Assembly (NCBI GenBank): GCA_934196075.1
Contig: CAKPVW010000076.1
Location: forward strand, 1 to 5,707
Direction: 5' to 3'
DNA: 5,707 bases
Origin: an uncultured Anaerovibrio sp.
GTDB lineage: Bacteria > Bacillota > Negativicutes > Selenomonadales > Selenomonadaceae
Shown: in pieces, positions 1 to 5,707 of the stretch
Position numbering within the stretch: the stretch's first letter is position 1
Layout of the letters: every line of letters starts with the position of its first letter
Notes under the pieces: generated by a model
What the model was told of the DNA's origin: nothing
Databases searched by the model: none
Seen by the model: only the letters and a program-made list of their open reading frames with translations
Program-made: the position numbers and the translations under genes

Positions 1-180
1 CTCTGTCGGCTAAATGACCCTGCCTGATAATTTATCCTTACGCAGAGATACCGCTTGTCGCTGAGCCAATTCACAGAAGCCGGAATGATAGAGAGTGCCA
101 CCGGGCTCACTTTTGCTTCGCAAAAGCAGGAAGCCTCCTGACGCAAAAGTGTCATGCACCTCTGGCTGTTGGCGAATCAT
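1..180. repeat. 180-bp direct repeat, copy 1
   Basis: This block recurs at 237-416 with 172 of 180 positions identical by eye and no insertions or deletions. It begins at the window edge, so the true left boundary is unknown. Inside it a perfect 7-bp hairpin with a 3-nt loop lies at 110-126 (CTTTTGC / GCAAAAG), followed by a 5-bp stem at 127-131 / 136-140. An alternative pairing joins 108-116 (CACTTTTGC) with 143-151. It has no credible coding content. It is probably a dispersed intergenic repeat, but its family is not one I can name with certainty. Confidence 0.9.
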
Positions 181-208
181 CGTGGTTTATCGTTGTCCTG
201 TTTTCCTA

Positions 209-225
209 ATACAGCCTGCGGTCAT
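209..225 (+). repeat. 17-bp dispersed motif, left copy
   Basis: The sequence ATACAGCCTGCGGTCAT is identical to 5558-5574 in the same orientation. In both places it is followed downstream by GCAGAGATA (278-286; 5603-5611) and then CTGAGCC (297-303; 5642-5648). It therefore appears to be one module of a larger, loosely conserved intergenic repeat. Confidence 0.75.
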
Positions 226-236
226 GGCGACTTTTG

Positions 237-416
237 CTCTGTCGGCTAAATGACCCTGCCTGATAGTTTATCCTTACGCAGAGATACCGCTTGTCGCTGA
301 GCCAATTCACAGAGGCCGGAATAGTAGAGAGTGCCACCGGGCTCACTTTTGCTTCGCAAAAGCAAGAAGCCTCCTGACGCAAAAGTGTCATGCCCCTCCG
401 GCTGTTGACGAATCAT
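237..416. repeat. 180-bp direct repeat, copy 2
   Basis: This is the second copy of the 1-180 block, offset by 236 bp, with substitutions only. The hairpin at 346-362 is fully conserved, whereas the small stem corresponding to 127-140 loses one pair through a G-to-A change. The 56-bp spacer between the copies (181-236) contains a 17-bp motif (209-225) that returns exactly at 5558-5574. Downstream of 416 the two copies diverge at once, which marks a right boundary for the module. Confidence 0.9.
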
Positions 417-491
417 TCTGCCTTATCTATGCCACCATATATCGAAGAAATACAATCATTACAAACAGTGCCAAGGCGAGAAATTGCTGTG

Positions 492-689
492 AATACACTA
501 ACTGAGAGGCATGGCATGTACCCTTCCACGGCATATTAATGCGCCTCGCTTCTTAACGAATTAAAGGCGTTAGAAGCTGAACGTAGTGACAGCTTCTAAC
601 GAGCTTTAATGAGTTTAGCAGCGTGAGGCACATTTATATAGCGCGAGCGTGCCGGGAAGGGTATATGCCATGCCTCAGTAAATAGTATT
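492..689. repeat. Long imperfect palindrome, possible MITE-like element or structured RNA
   Basis: The two halves fold onto each other over almost 200 nt. The main blocks are 501-505 with 675-679, 508-527 with 655-674 (20 consecutive pairs, one of them G-T), 529-533 with 650-654, 534-550 with 620-638 (two mismatches and a 2-nt bulge), 560-566 with 604-610, and a perfect 11-bp apical stem 568-578 with 591-601 around a 12-nt loop. I count about 68 pairs. An 11-nt stretch (639-649) is unpaired on the right arm. The trinucleotide TAA flanks the outer arms at 499-501 and 679-681, which could be a short target duplication. No ORF fits inside. Possible identities are a miniature inverted-repeat element, an ERIC-like palindrome, or a gene for a long hairpin RNA. 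Confidence 0.85.
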
Positions 690-707
690 ATGAATAATCC
701 GTCAGAC

Positions 708-723
708 CTACAAATCAGAATTT
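708..723 (+). repeat. 16-bp inverted repeat, left copy
   Basis: CTACAAATCAGAATTT is the exact reverse complement of 5517-5532. The pair brackets all three genes of the window. The match stops abruptly on the outer side of both copies. Chance occurrence of a 16-bp inverted match in a window of this size is unlikely, although AT-rich sequence raises the odds. It could be the end of a dispersed repeat or a relic of an element boundary. Confidence 0.7.
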
Positions 724-737
724 TTCCATAAAACTTC

Positions 738-767
738 TTCGTAATACAGGATATGAAATGGTATAAT
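738..767 (+). promoter_or_regulatory. Probable sigma-70 type promoter of the DUF1254 gene
   Basis: A perfect TATAAT lies at 762-767, preceded by TGG at 759-761, which makes an extended -10 element. The best -35 candidate is the weak TTCGTA at 738-743 with an 18-bp spacer, and an extended -10 can compensate for this. Transcription would start near 774 and give a leader of about 60 nt. That leader would contain the IS-like hairpin at 789-807. Confidence 0.6.
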
Positions 768-775
768 ATTATTAG

Positions 776-816
776 AACGCCGTAAAAACCCTGTCTTTAG
801 GCATGGGGAGTGTCAA
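776..816 (+). mobile_element. Putative IS200/IS605-type right-end relic (tnpB tail)
   Basis: A small hairpin occupies 789-807: CCCTGTC pairs with GGCA(T)GGG around a TTTA loop, with one bulge and one G-T pair. It is followed by GGAGTGTCAA. A CTTTAG-containing hairpin close to a terminal TCAA is, from memory, typical of IS200/IS605 right ends and of the 3' scaffold of TnpB-associated RNA. The same bases translate as NAVKTLSLGMGSVNQ, which resembles TnpB C-terminal tails, and this frame is cut off upstream by TAG at 773-775. No tnpA or tnpB gene remains in the window, so it would be a solo end. The assignment rests on pattern memory and needs a database comparison. Confidence 0.45.
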
Positions 817-821
817 TCAGA

Positions 822-827
822 GGGGAG
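822..827 (+). promoter_or_regulatory. Ribosome binding site that fixes the DUF1254 start
   Basis: GGGGAG sits 8 nt before the ATG at 836. The upstream in-frame ATG at 803 has no comparable Shine-Dalgarno sequence and lies inside the IS-like hairpin. Starting at 836 also places a normal signal peptide at the very N-terminus. Confidence 0.75.
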
Positions 828-835
828 AGAATTTT

Positions 836-2206
836 ATGAGAAAACTTACCTTGTTCGCAGTCTGTATAGCTTTGGTACTTTCCATATGCTCAGGGAATGG
901 AATAGCTGCCCCAAAAAATACAGCCACAGAAGAATTGCAACAGAATCTGGAAGAAGCCTATATTTATGCCTTTCCCTTGGTGCTAATGGATGCCACCAAG
1001 ACTTCCGCCACCAACACGGAAACAGTTGTTGCCGGCAAGGCTCCCGTCAATCAGTTTATACATGCAAGAGAATTGGTAGATGCCAAATTCAAAAATGTAG
1101 TTACTCCCAATGTAGATACCATATACTCTCAGGTCTGGTATGACCTAAGCAGTGAGCCTATGATTTATGAATTGCCTGAGACAGACCGCTTTTGCAAGAT
1201 ACAGGTATTAGATGCCTGGACCAATACAGCAGCTGTTTTGGACAAAGCAGGAACTTATGCTATTGCCAAAGCTGATTGGCAGGGGGATTTGCCCAAGGGA
1301 GTTATTCGTGTAGATGTACCCACCTCCATGGCTTGGTCAATTACTAGAACGCTGCTTTCTGGCCAGGAAGATTTGCCCAATGTCCATGCCATTCAGAAGC
1401 AAATGAAGCTGTTGCCTCTGTCCGCCTATGTGGCGGCAGATAACTATCAACCAGTCAAGGGCAGTTATAGTGAGGCCAATAATTATGTACCCATTAACAA
1501 GGTACTTTCCATGAGTCCTGCTGATTTTTTCAACAAAGCCAATGAGCTGATGGAGCAAAATCCTCCCGCTGTTGAGGATAGAGAAATCATAACAAAAATT
1601 GCTAAAATTAATGTAGGGCCAGGAAAAAAGTTTTCCAATAATATTTTAGGTGAAAATCCTCAGGTACAGTGGCATAATATGCAGCAGCAGCTTCGGGCTA
1701 AGCTGAATGAGGAAGCTGGGAAATATTTCCAAAAACTAGGCCAGTGGGATTATTACGGTGCTCCTATTGGAGATTTTGGTCAGGAATATAACTATCGAGC
1801 TTTGGTGGCTATGGCAGGCTTAGGTGCCAACACTGTAGATGTAGCCATTTATCCTAAGACCGAGGTTGATAATCAGGGCAATTTCCTGACAGGGGAACAC
1901 AGTTATAGCTTACATTTTGACAGTTTTCCACCTGTGCAGGAGGGAGGTTTCTGGTCAATCACAGCCTATGGTGAGGATGATTTCCTCATAGATAATCCTC
2001 TCAATCGTTATTGCATCAATGATCGTTCCGGCCTCAAGGCCAATGCTGATGGCTCTGTGGATATTGTTCTATCGCAGCAGGCTCCAGAGAATATGACCAA
2101 CTGGCTGCCAGTAGGCAAAGGTAGATTCCATCTGTTTATGCGCATTTATACCCCTGATATGCAGGCCCTATCAACATGGACTGCCCCCACAATTAATTTG
2201 AAATAA
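836..2206 (+). CDS. Exported DUF1254/DUF1214 domain protein
   Basis: This is a 456-residue protein of unknown biochemical role, predicted to act outside the cytoplasmic membrane. Residues 1-25 form a signal peptide: Arg2-Lys3, a hydrophobic core of about 15 residues, then a small-residue cleavage site near Ala24-Ala25. Cys18 is preceded by Ile, so a lipoprotein site is unlikely. Residues 68-200 or so match the DUF1254 pattern, with TPNVDTIYSQVWYDLS at 90-105, a typical segment ending KIQVLDAWTN (121-130), and SITRT at 168-172. Residues 320-445 match DUF1214: a YP motif at 339-340, GGFWSITAYG (370-379), NPLNRY (387-392), NADGSVDI (403-410), and NWLPVGKGRFHLFMRIYTP (422-440). Length and domain order are normal for the family. 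I chose ATG 836 because of the ribosome binding site and signal peptide. The extra 11 residues from the ATG at 803 would be read from IS-like sequence. The gene has its own promoter and terminator, so a link to the neighbouring pfl operon is not shown. No enzyme activity should be assigned. Confidence 0.9.
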   Translation: MRKLTLFAVCIALVLSICSGNGIAAPKNTATEELQQNLEEAYIYAFPLVLMDATKTSATNTETVVAGKAPVNQFIHARELVDAKFKNVVTPNVDTIYSQVWYDLSSEPMIYELPETDRFCKIQVLDAWTNTAAVLDKAGTYAIAKADWQGDLPKGVIRVDVPTSMAWSITRTLLSGQEDLPNVHAIQKQMKLLPLSAYVAADNYQPVKGSYSEANNYVPINKVLSMSPADFFNKANELMEQNPPAVEDREIITKIAKINVGPGKKFSNNILGENPQVQWHNMQQQLRAKLNEEAGKYFQKLGQWDYYGAPIGDFGQEYNYRALVAMAGLGANTVDVAIYPKTEVDNQGNFLTGEHSYSLHFDSFPPVQEGGFWSITAYGEDDFLIDNPLNRYCINDRSGLKANADGSVDIVLSQQAPENMTNWLPVGKGRFHLFMRIYTPDMQALSTWTAPTINLK

Positions 2207-2223
2207 ACTGAATATGATAAAGT

Positions 2224-2272
2224 TACCCTTTTTAGAGGAAAAATAAATATCCTCTAGAAAGGGTATTTTTTC
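2224..2272 (+). terminator. Rho-independent terminator of the DUF1254 gene
   Basis: A 16-bp stem (2224-2239 with 2250-2265, one G-T pair) encloses a 10-nt A-rich loop and is followed by six T residues at 2266-2271. It lies 18 nt after the stop codon. It separates the DUF1254 transcript from the pfl operon. Confidence 0.93.
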
Positions 2273-2336
2273 TATAACTAAATAGCATAAAATAATAACA
2301 ATTATTATATGATTAATTAAATTTATACATAAACTA

Positions 2337-2366
2337 TTGGATTTTAAGTATTATTTATGATAGAAT
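2337..2366 (+). promoter_or_regulatory. Probable promoter of the pflBA operon
   Basis: TTGGAT (2337-2342) and TAGAAT (2361-2366) are separated by 18 bp, and TGA at 2358-2360 provides an extended -10. The start would fall near 2373 and give a leader of about 65 nt. The surrounding 2280-2370 region is very AT-rich, which could aid transcription of a highly expressed gene, but AT-rich DNA also makes promoter-like matches easier to find by chance. Confidence 0.5.
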
Positions 2367-2370
2367 ACTT
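2346..2370. promoter_or_regulatory. Inverted repeat over the -10 region, candidate operator
   Basis: AAGTATT (2346-2352) and AATACTT (2364-2370) form a perfect 7-bp inverted repeat with an 11-nt centre. It overlaps the proposed -10 hexamer, so a bound repressor would block RNA polymerase. It does not match the Rex or Fnr/Crp consensus as I know them. It may be fortuitous in AT-rich DNA. Confidence 0.3.
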
Positions 2371-2426
2371 CCTAGAGAGAATTAGATTATAAATAGCCAC
2401 TTTAGAGAGGGGCTAAGAGAAAAAAT

Positions 2427-2432
2427 AGGAGG
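2427..2432 (+). promoter_or_regulatory. Strong ribosome binding site of pflB
   Basis: AGGAGG is a perfect Shine-Dalgarno core, 5 nt before the ATG at 2438. It fits the high expression suggested by the codon choice of the gene. Confidence 0.85.
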
Positions 2433-2437
2433 ATTTT

Positions 2438-4693
2438 ATGTTAAGCAATCAGCAGTGGAATGGATTTGCCGGAAATCTCTGGCGTGAAGAGATTAATGTA
2501 CGTGATTTTATTCAGAAGAACTATAAGCCTTTTGATGGGGATGAGAGCTTCCTGGCAGATCCTACTGATGCAACAAATAAGCTGTGGGCCAAGCTTCAGG
2601 AGCTGCAGAAGGAGGAGCGTCAGAACAATGGCGTTCTGGATATGGATACTGATGTAGTAGCTAGCCTTACCTCCCATGCTCCAGGCTATATTGATGAGAG
2701 TCTGAAGGAGCTGGAGAAGGTTGTTGGTCTCCAGACTGACAAGCCTCTCAAGAGAGCTTTCATGCCTTATGGCGGTATCAAGATGGCTGAGCAGTCCTGC
2801 ACCAACTATGGCTATGAGCCAAGTGCCAGACTCCATGAAATTTTTACCAAGTATCACAAGACTCACAATCAGGCTGTATTTGATGCCTACACTCCAGAGA
2901 TGCGTCTTGCTCGCCGCAGCCATATTATTACTGGTCTGCCTGATACCTACGGCCGTGGCCGTATTGTAGGCGACTATCGTCGTGTTGCCCTCTACGGTAT
3001 TGACCAGCTGATTGCCTTCAAGAAGGAAGATTTGGCCAATGTTGGCGGCGACGGCATTATGACTGATGATGTGGTACGTCTTCGTGAGGAGCTGGCAGAG
3101 CAGATTCGTGCTCTCGGCGGTTTGAAGGAAATGGCAGCTTCCTACGGCTTTGATATTTCCGCTCCTGCTAAGGATGCTCGCGAGGCTGTACAGTGGCTGT
3201 ACTTTGGTTACCTGGGTGCTATCAAGACTCAGAACGGTGCTGCCATGAGTGTTGGCCGTGTATCTACTTTCCTGGATATCTACATTGAGCGTGATATTGC
3301 CAATGGCATTTTGACTGAGGCAGAGGCTCAGGAGCTGATTGACCATATGGTTATGAAGTTCCGTATGGTACGCTTTGCTCGTATAACCTCTTACAATGAG
3401 CTGTTCTCTGGCGATCCTGTATGGGCTACCTTGGAGGTAGGTGGTACTGGTATTGATGGCCGTCACATGGTAACCAAGAACGATTACCGTTTCCTCCATA
3501 CTTTGGAGAACATGGGCCCATCCCCAGAGCCAAATCTGACTGTTCTGTATTCTTCTTCTTTGCCTGAGAACTTCAAGCGCTATGCAGCCAAGATTTCCAT
3601 TACCACCAGCTCCATCCAGTATGAGAACGATGATACTATGAAGCCAGAGTGGGGCGATGATTACTCCATCTGCTGCTGTGTATCTGCAACTCAGACTGGT
3701 AAGGAGATGCAGTTCTTCGGTGCTCGTGCCAACTTGGCCAAGTGCTTGCTCTATGCTATTAACGGCGGCGTTGACGAGAAGAGCGGCGATCAGATTGGAC
3801 CTGAGTACCGTGGTGTAGCTGGCGATGTTCTGGAGTATCAGGATGTTGTTACCAAATTTGATCGTATGATGGATTGGCTGGCAGGTCTTTATGTAAATAC
3901 TCTGAACCTGATTCAGTATATGCATGACAAGTATTACTATGAGGCTGAGGAGATGGCCCTCATCGACACCGATGTACGCCGTACCTTTGCTACTGGTATT
4001 GCAGGCTTCTCCCATGTAGTAGATTCCCTGTCCGCTATTAAATATGCCAAGGTAACTGCTATCCGCAATGAGGCTGGCATTGTTATCGATTACAAGACTG
4101 AGGGTGACTTCCCACGCTATGGTAATGATGACGAGCGTGCTGATGAGATTGCCAAGTGGCTGCTGAAGTCCTTCCTGGAGAAGATAAAGTCTCGTCACAC
4201 CTACAGAAATTCCGAGCCTACCACCTCCATTCTTACCATTACCTCCAACGTGGTATATGGCAAGTTCACTGGTGCAATGCCAGATGGCCGTGAGGCTGGT
4301 GTTCCTCTGTCTCCTGGTGCAAATCCAAGCTATGGTGCAGAAAAGAGCGGTCTGCTGGCTTCCCTGAACTCTGTTGCCAAGCTGCCATATGAGTGGGCTT
4401 TGGATGGTATTTCCAATACTCAGAGCATGACTCCAGAGGCATTGGGCCACAATGAGGAGGAGCGTACTACTCAGCTGGTACACGTAATGGATGGCTATTT
4501 CGATCAGGGTGCACATCATCTGAATGTAAATGTATTTGGTCGTGATAAGCTGTTGGATGCTATGGAGCATCCTGAGAAGGAGGAGTATGCAAACTTCACC
4601 ATCCGCGTTTCTGGTTATGCTGTAAAGTTTATTAACCTGACTCGTGAACAGCAGCTGGATGTAATTTCCAGAACCTTCCATGAGCACATGTAA
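2438..4693 (+). CDS. pflB: Formate C-acetyltransferase (pyruvate formate-lyase)
   Basis: This 751-residue cytoplasmic glycyl radical enzyme converts pyruvate and CoA to acetyl-CoA and formate without oxygen. It aligns from end to end with E. coli PflB (760 residues), as recalled. Conserved blocks include VVGLQT...PFGGIKM-like sequence near residue 110, [11 protein letters not shown] beginning near 172 (substrate-binding arginine), Trp329 (E. coli Trp333), MGPSPEPN, and the catalytic segment CCCVS. Cys413 and Cys414 correspond to the E. coli Cys418-Cys419 pair, and Cys412 is an extra cysteine where E. coli has Ala. Arg430 in FFGARAN matches Arg435. The radical site is Gly726 in RVSGYAV, encoded at 4613-4615, 26 residues from the end as in E. 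coli. The adjacent overlapping activase confirms the family and argues against diol dehydratase or other glycyl radical enzymes. Codons are strongly biased: after codon 2 no TTA, CTA or TCA occurs, which suggests high expression. The start is set by AGGAGG. The gene is intact. Confidence 0.98.
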   Translation: MLSNQQWNGFAGNLWREEINVRDFIQKNYKPFDGDESFLADPTDATNKLWAKLQELQKEERQNNGVLDMDTDVVASLTSHAPGYIDESLKELEKVVGLQTDKPLKRAFMPYGGIKMAEQSCTNYGYEPSARLHEIFTKYHKTHNQAVFDAYTPEMRLARRSHIITGLPDTYGRGRIVGDYRRVALYGIDQLIAFKKEDLANVGGDGIMTDDVVRLREELAEQIRALGGLKEMAASYGFDISAPAKDAREAVQWLYFGYLGAIKTQNGAAMSVGRVSTFLDIYIERDIANGILTEAEAQELIDHMVMKFRMVRFARITSYNELFSGDPVWATLEVGGTGIDGRHMVTKNDYRFLHTLENMGPSPEPNLTVLYSSSLPENFKRYAAKISITTSSIQYENDDTMKPEWGDDYSICCCVSATQTGKEMQFFGARANLAKCLLYAINGGVDEKSGDQIGPEYRGVAGDVLEYQDVVTKFDRMMDWLAGLYVNTLNLIQYMHDKYYYEAEEMALIDTDVRRTFATGIAGFSHVVDSLSAIKYAKVTAIRNEAGIVIDYKTEGDFPRYGNDDERADEIAKWLLKSFLEKIKSRHTYRNSEPTTSILTITSNVVYGKFTGAMPDGREAGVPLSPGANPSYGAEKSGLLASLNSVAKLPYEWALDGISNTQSMTPEALGHNEEERTTQLVHVMDGYFDQGAHHLNVNVFGRDKLLDAMEHPEKEEYANFTIRVSGYAVKFINLTREQQLDVISRTFHEHM

Positions 4694-5465
4694 TAATGCT
4701 GCCCAGAATCTGCCTGTCTACGGACAGGTGGATTCTGTGGAAAGCTTTGGTTCTGTAGATGGGCCTGGTTTAAGGTATATTATTTTCCTCAAGGGCTGTC
4801 CTCTGCGCTGTCTTTATTGTCACAATCCCGAAACCTGGGGGGGCAAGGAAGGGGAGAAGCGTTCCTCTGAGGAAATGCTGCAGGCTGCTTTGCGTTATCG
4901 CCCTTATTGGAAGGGTGGCGGCGGCATTACCGTTTCTGGCGGTGAGCCTCTTTTGCAGCTGGATTTTGTTACGGATTTGTTTCGGCGGGCCAAGGCTCAG
5001 GGGGTAACTACTTGTATTGATACCTCTGGGGCTGTGTTCAGTCGTGAGCCGGCAAAATTACAGGCTATAAATGAGTTGCTGGCTGTAACGGATTTGTTGC
5101 TTTTGGATATCAAGCATATTGATAGTGCCAAGCACAAGGCCCTTACTGGCATGGGCAACGAGCATATTTTGGATTTTGCTAAATATTTGGCAGAAATTAA
5201 AAAGCCTGTGTGGATTCGTCATGTATTGGTGCCGGGCATTAATGATGATGAGGAAAGCCTGCGCAAAACTAGTGAGTTTGTGGCAGATTTGGGCAATGTC
5301 CAGAGATTGGAGATATTGCCTTATCATCGTATGGCGATGCATAAATATGAGGATTTGGGGATTGCCTATCAAATTCCAGATATTCCAGAGCCATCTAAAG
5401 AGGCAGTGGCTAAAGCTCAGCAAATTCTAAATACAGAAGCCTATCAGGGTTATAAAAATAGCTAA
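4680..5465 (+). CDS. pflA: Pyruvate formate-lyase activating enzyme (radical SAM)
   Basis: This 261-residue cytoplasmic enzyme uses S-adenosylmethionine and a [4Fe-4S] cluster to abstract hydrogen from the radical glycine of PFL. The cluster motif CX3CX2C is seen at Cys40, Cys44 and Cys47 ([12 protein letters not shown]). The family signature [12 protein letters not shown] precedes it at 21-32. The SAM-binding GGE motif is at 87-89 in [14 protein letters not shown] (112-117), LLLDIKHID (140-148) and [15 protein letters not shown] near the C-terminus follow the E. coli PflA pattern. It is slightly longer than E. coli PflA (246), mainly through about 10 extra N-terminal residues. The ATG at 4680 lies inside the end of pflB (14-nt overlap) and no good Shine-Dalgarno sequence precedes it, so translation is probably coupled to pflB. 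A GTG at 4730 or 4739 is a less likely start because it would leave the family signature very close to, or at, the N-terminus. Codon bias is weaker than in pflB. Confidence 0.96.
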   Translation: MSTCNNAAQNLPVYGQVDSVESFGSVDGPGLRYIIFLKGCPLRCLYCHNPETWGGKEGEKRSSEEMLQAALRYRPYWKGGGGITVSGGEPLLQLDFVTDLFRRAKAQGVTTCIDTSGAVFSREPAKLQAINELLAVTDLLLLDIKHIDSAKHKALTGMGNEHILDFAKYLAEIKKPVWIRHVLVPGINDDEESLRKTSEFVADLGNVQRLEILPYHRMAMHKYEDLGIAYQIPDIPEPSKEAVAKAQQILNTEAYQGYKNS

Positions 5466-5467
5466 AC

Positions 5468-5510
5468 AAAATCGCTATAATGTGTATTGCTGCACATTAT
5501 AGCGATTTTT
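5468..5510 (+). terminator. Rho-independent terminator of the pflBA operon
   Basis: A perfect 17-bp stem (5468-5484 with 5493-5509) encloses an 8-nt loop and ends in five T residues. It starts 2 nt after the pflA stop codon. The A-run at the 5' base mirrors the T-run, so it could also work on the opposite strand. Confidence 0.94.
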
Positions 5511-5516
5511 GTGTAT

Positions 5517-5532
5517 AAATTCTGATTTGTAG
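5517..5532 (-). repeat. 16-bp inverted repeat, right copy
   Basis: This is the exact reverse complement of 708-723. It starts 7 nt after the pflA terminator and marks the beginning of the gene-free right end of the window. Confidence 0.7.
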
Positions 5533-5557
5533 AGCCATACATCCCAGCTTTTTCGAG

Positions 5558-5707
5558 ATACAGCCTGCGGTCATCGTGATATCCCTACTCTAAATCGTCA
5601 CAGCAGAGATAGTACCCACGAAAACCCGCTCCCGCTCCTAACTGAGCCTAGCGGATGCTAAATTCCTTCTGCGCCTTACGGCTTGAACTCATTAAGCACC
5701 GAGGCTC
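5558..5707. repeat. Divergent member of the dispersed intergenic repeats
   Basis: The block starts with the 17-bp motif shared with 209-225 and continues with GCAGAGATA (5603-5611) and CTGAGCC (5642-5648), the same order as in the left repeats but with different spacing. Its last 33 bases (5675-5707) read on the minus strand match 541-573 of the left palindrome at 25 of 33 positions without gaps. GAGCCT (5644-5649) and AGGCTC (5702-5707) could close a hairpin of 64 nt. No ORF or RNA gene is recognisable in 5511-5707. The element is cut by the window edge. Confidence 0.55.

Noticed and set aside
206..391. Minus-strand ORF of 61 codons in the left repeats
   Set aside because: It lies across the spacer and the second copy of the direct repeat, has no ribosome binding site that I can see, and its composition looks like translated repeat DNA.
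1..416. CRISPR array
   Set aside because: There are only two repeat units, each 180 bp long, which is not the short repeat-spacer pattern of CRISPR.
492..689. Rho-independent terminator
   Set aside because: The stem is far too long, has no T-tract on either side, and no gene ends just before it.
803..835. Upstream ATG giving 11 more residues to the DUF1254 protein
   Set aside because: It has no Shine-Dalgarno sequence, lies in the IS-like hairpin, and would bury the signal peptide behind a polar extension. ATG 836 has GGGGAG at good spacing.
881..892. Lipoprotein processing site at Cys18 of the DUF1254 protein
   Set aside because: The residue before Cys is Ile, which does not fit the lipobox, whereas a normal signal peptidase I site follows at Ala24-Ala25.
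886..1143. Plus-strand ORF of 85 codons within the DUF1254 gene
   Set aside because: It is an out-of-frame shadow of a well-supported gene, with no domain and no start signal.
2441..4687. Minus-strand ORF of 748 codons
   Set aside because: It is the exact complement of pflB in codon register. Its length follows from the avoidance of TTA, CTA and TCA, and the translation resembles no family I know.
2438..4693. PFL-like glycyl radical enzyme with another substrate (glycerol, choline or aromatic compounds)
   Set aside because: The adjacent double-cysteine motif, the Trp and Arg pocket residues and the PflA-type activase without extra ferredoxin cysteines are those of true pyruvate formate-lyase.
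5058..5430. Two overlapping ORFs (103 and 121 codons) within pflA
   Set aside because: Both are shadows of pflA in other frames, Trp/Ile-rich and without family resemblance.

Overview
The window looks like a chromosomal segment from a fermentative, strictly or facultatively anaerobic bacterium. It encodes an oxygen-sensitive pyruvate formate-lyase (PFL) with its radical-SAM activating enzyme, and it uses strong AGGAGG-type ribosome binding sites and compact rho-independent terminators. The moderate GC content, strongly biased PFL codons and abundance of intergenic repeat modules suggest a Bacillota-type host. A Negativicutes (Selenomonas/Anaerovibrio-like) source is my best guess, but this is inference from general appearance and is not proven by any marker here.

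Bases 1-835 hold no convincing gene. They contain two 180-bp direct repeats (1-180 and 237-416, 8 mismatches, no indels), a long imperfect palindrome of about 200 bp (492-689), one copy of a 16-bp sequence that recurs inverted near the other end of the window (708-723), an extended -10 promoter (762-767), and what looks like the right-end relic of an IS200/IS605-type element (776-816). The promoter and the relic lie directly in front of the first gene.

Bases 836-2206 encode a 456-residue exported protein with DUF1254 and DUF1214 domains, followed by a strong terminator (2224-2272), so it is probably transcribed alone. After a 231-bp AT-rich spacer with its own promoter come pflB (2438-4693) and pflA (4680-5465). 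They overlap by 14 nt and end in a 17-bp-stem terminator (5468-5510). PflA installs the glycyl radical on Gly726 of PFL, and PFL then converts pyruvate plus CoA to acetyl-CoA plus formate, the central step of mixed-acid fermentation. The overlap without a clear Shine-Dalgarno sequence fits a system that makes much more PFL than activase.

Bases 5511-5707 again hold no gene. They carry the inverted partner of the 16-bp sequence, a 17-bp motif shared with the spacer between the left repeats, and, at the very edge, a sequence related to the core of the left palindrome. The three genes are therefore bracketed by members of shared dispersed-repeat families. The genes belong to known families. The least explained material is the repeat architecture and the IS relic fused to the leader of the DUF1254 gene.
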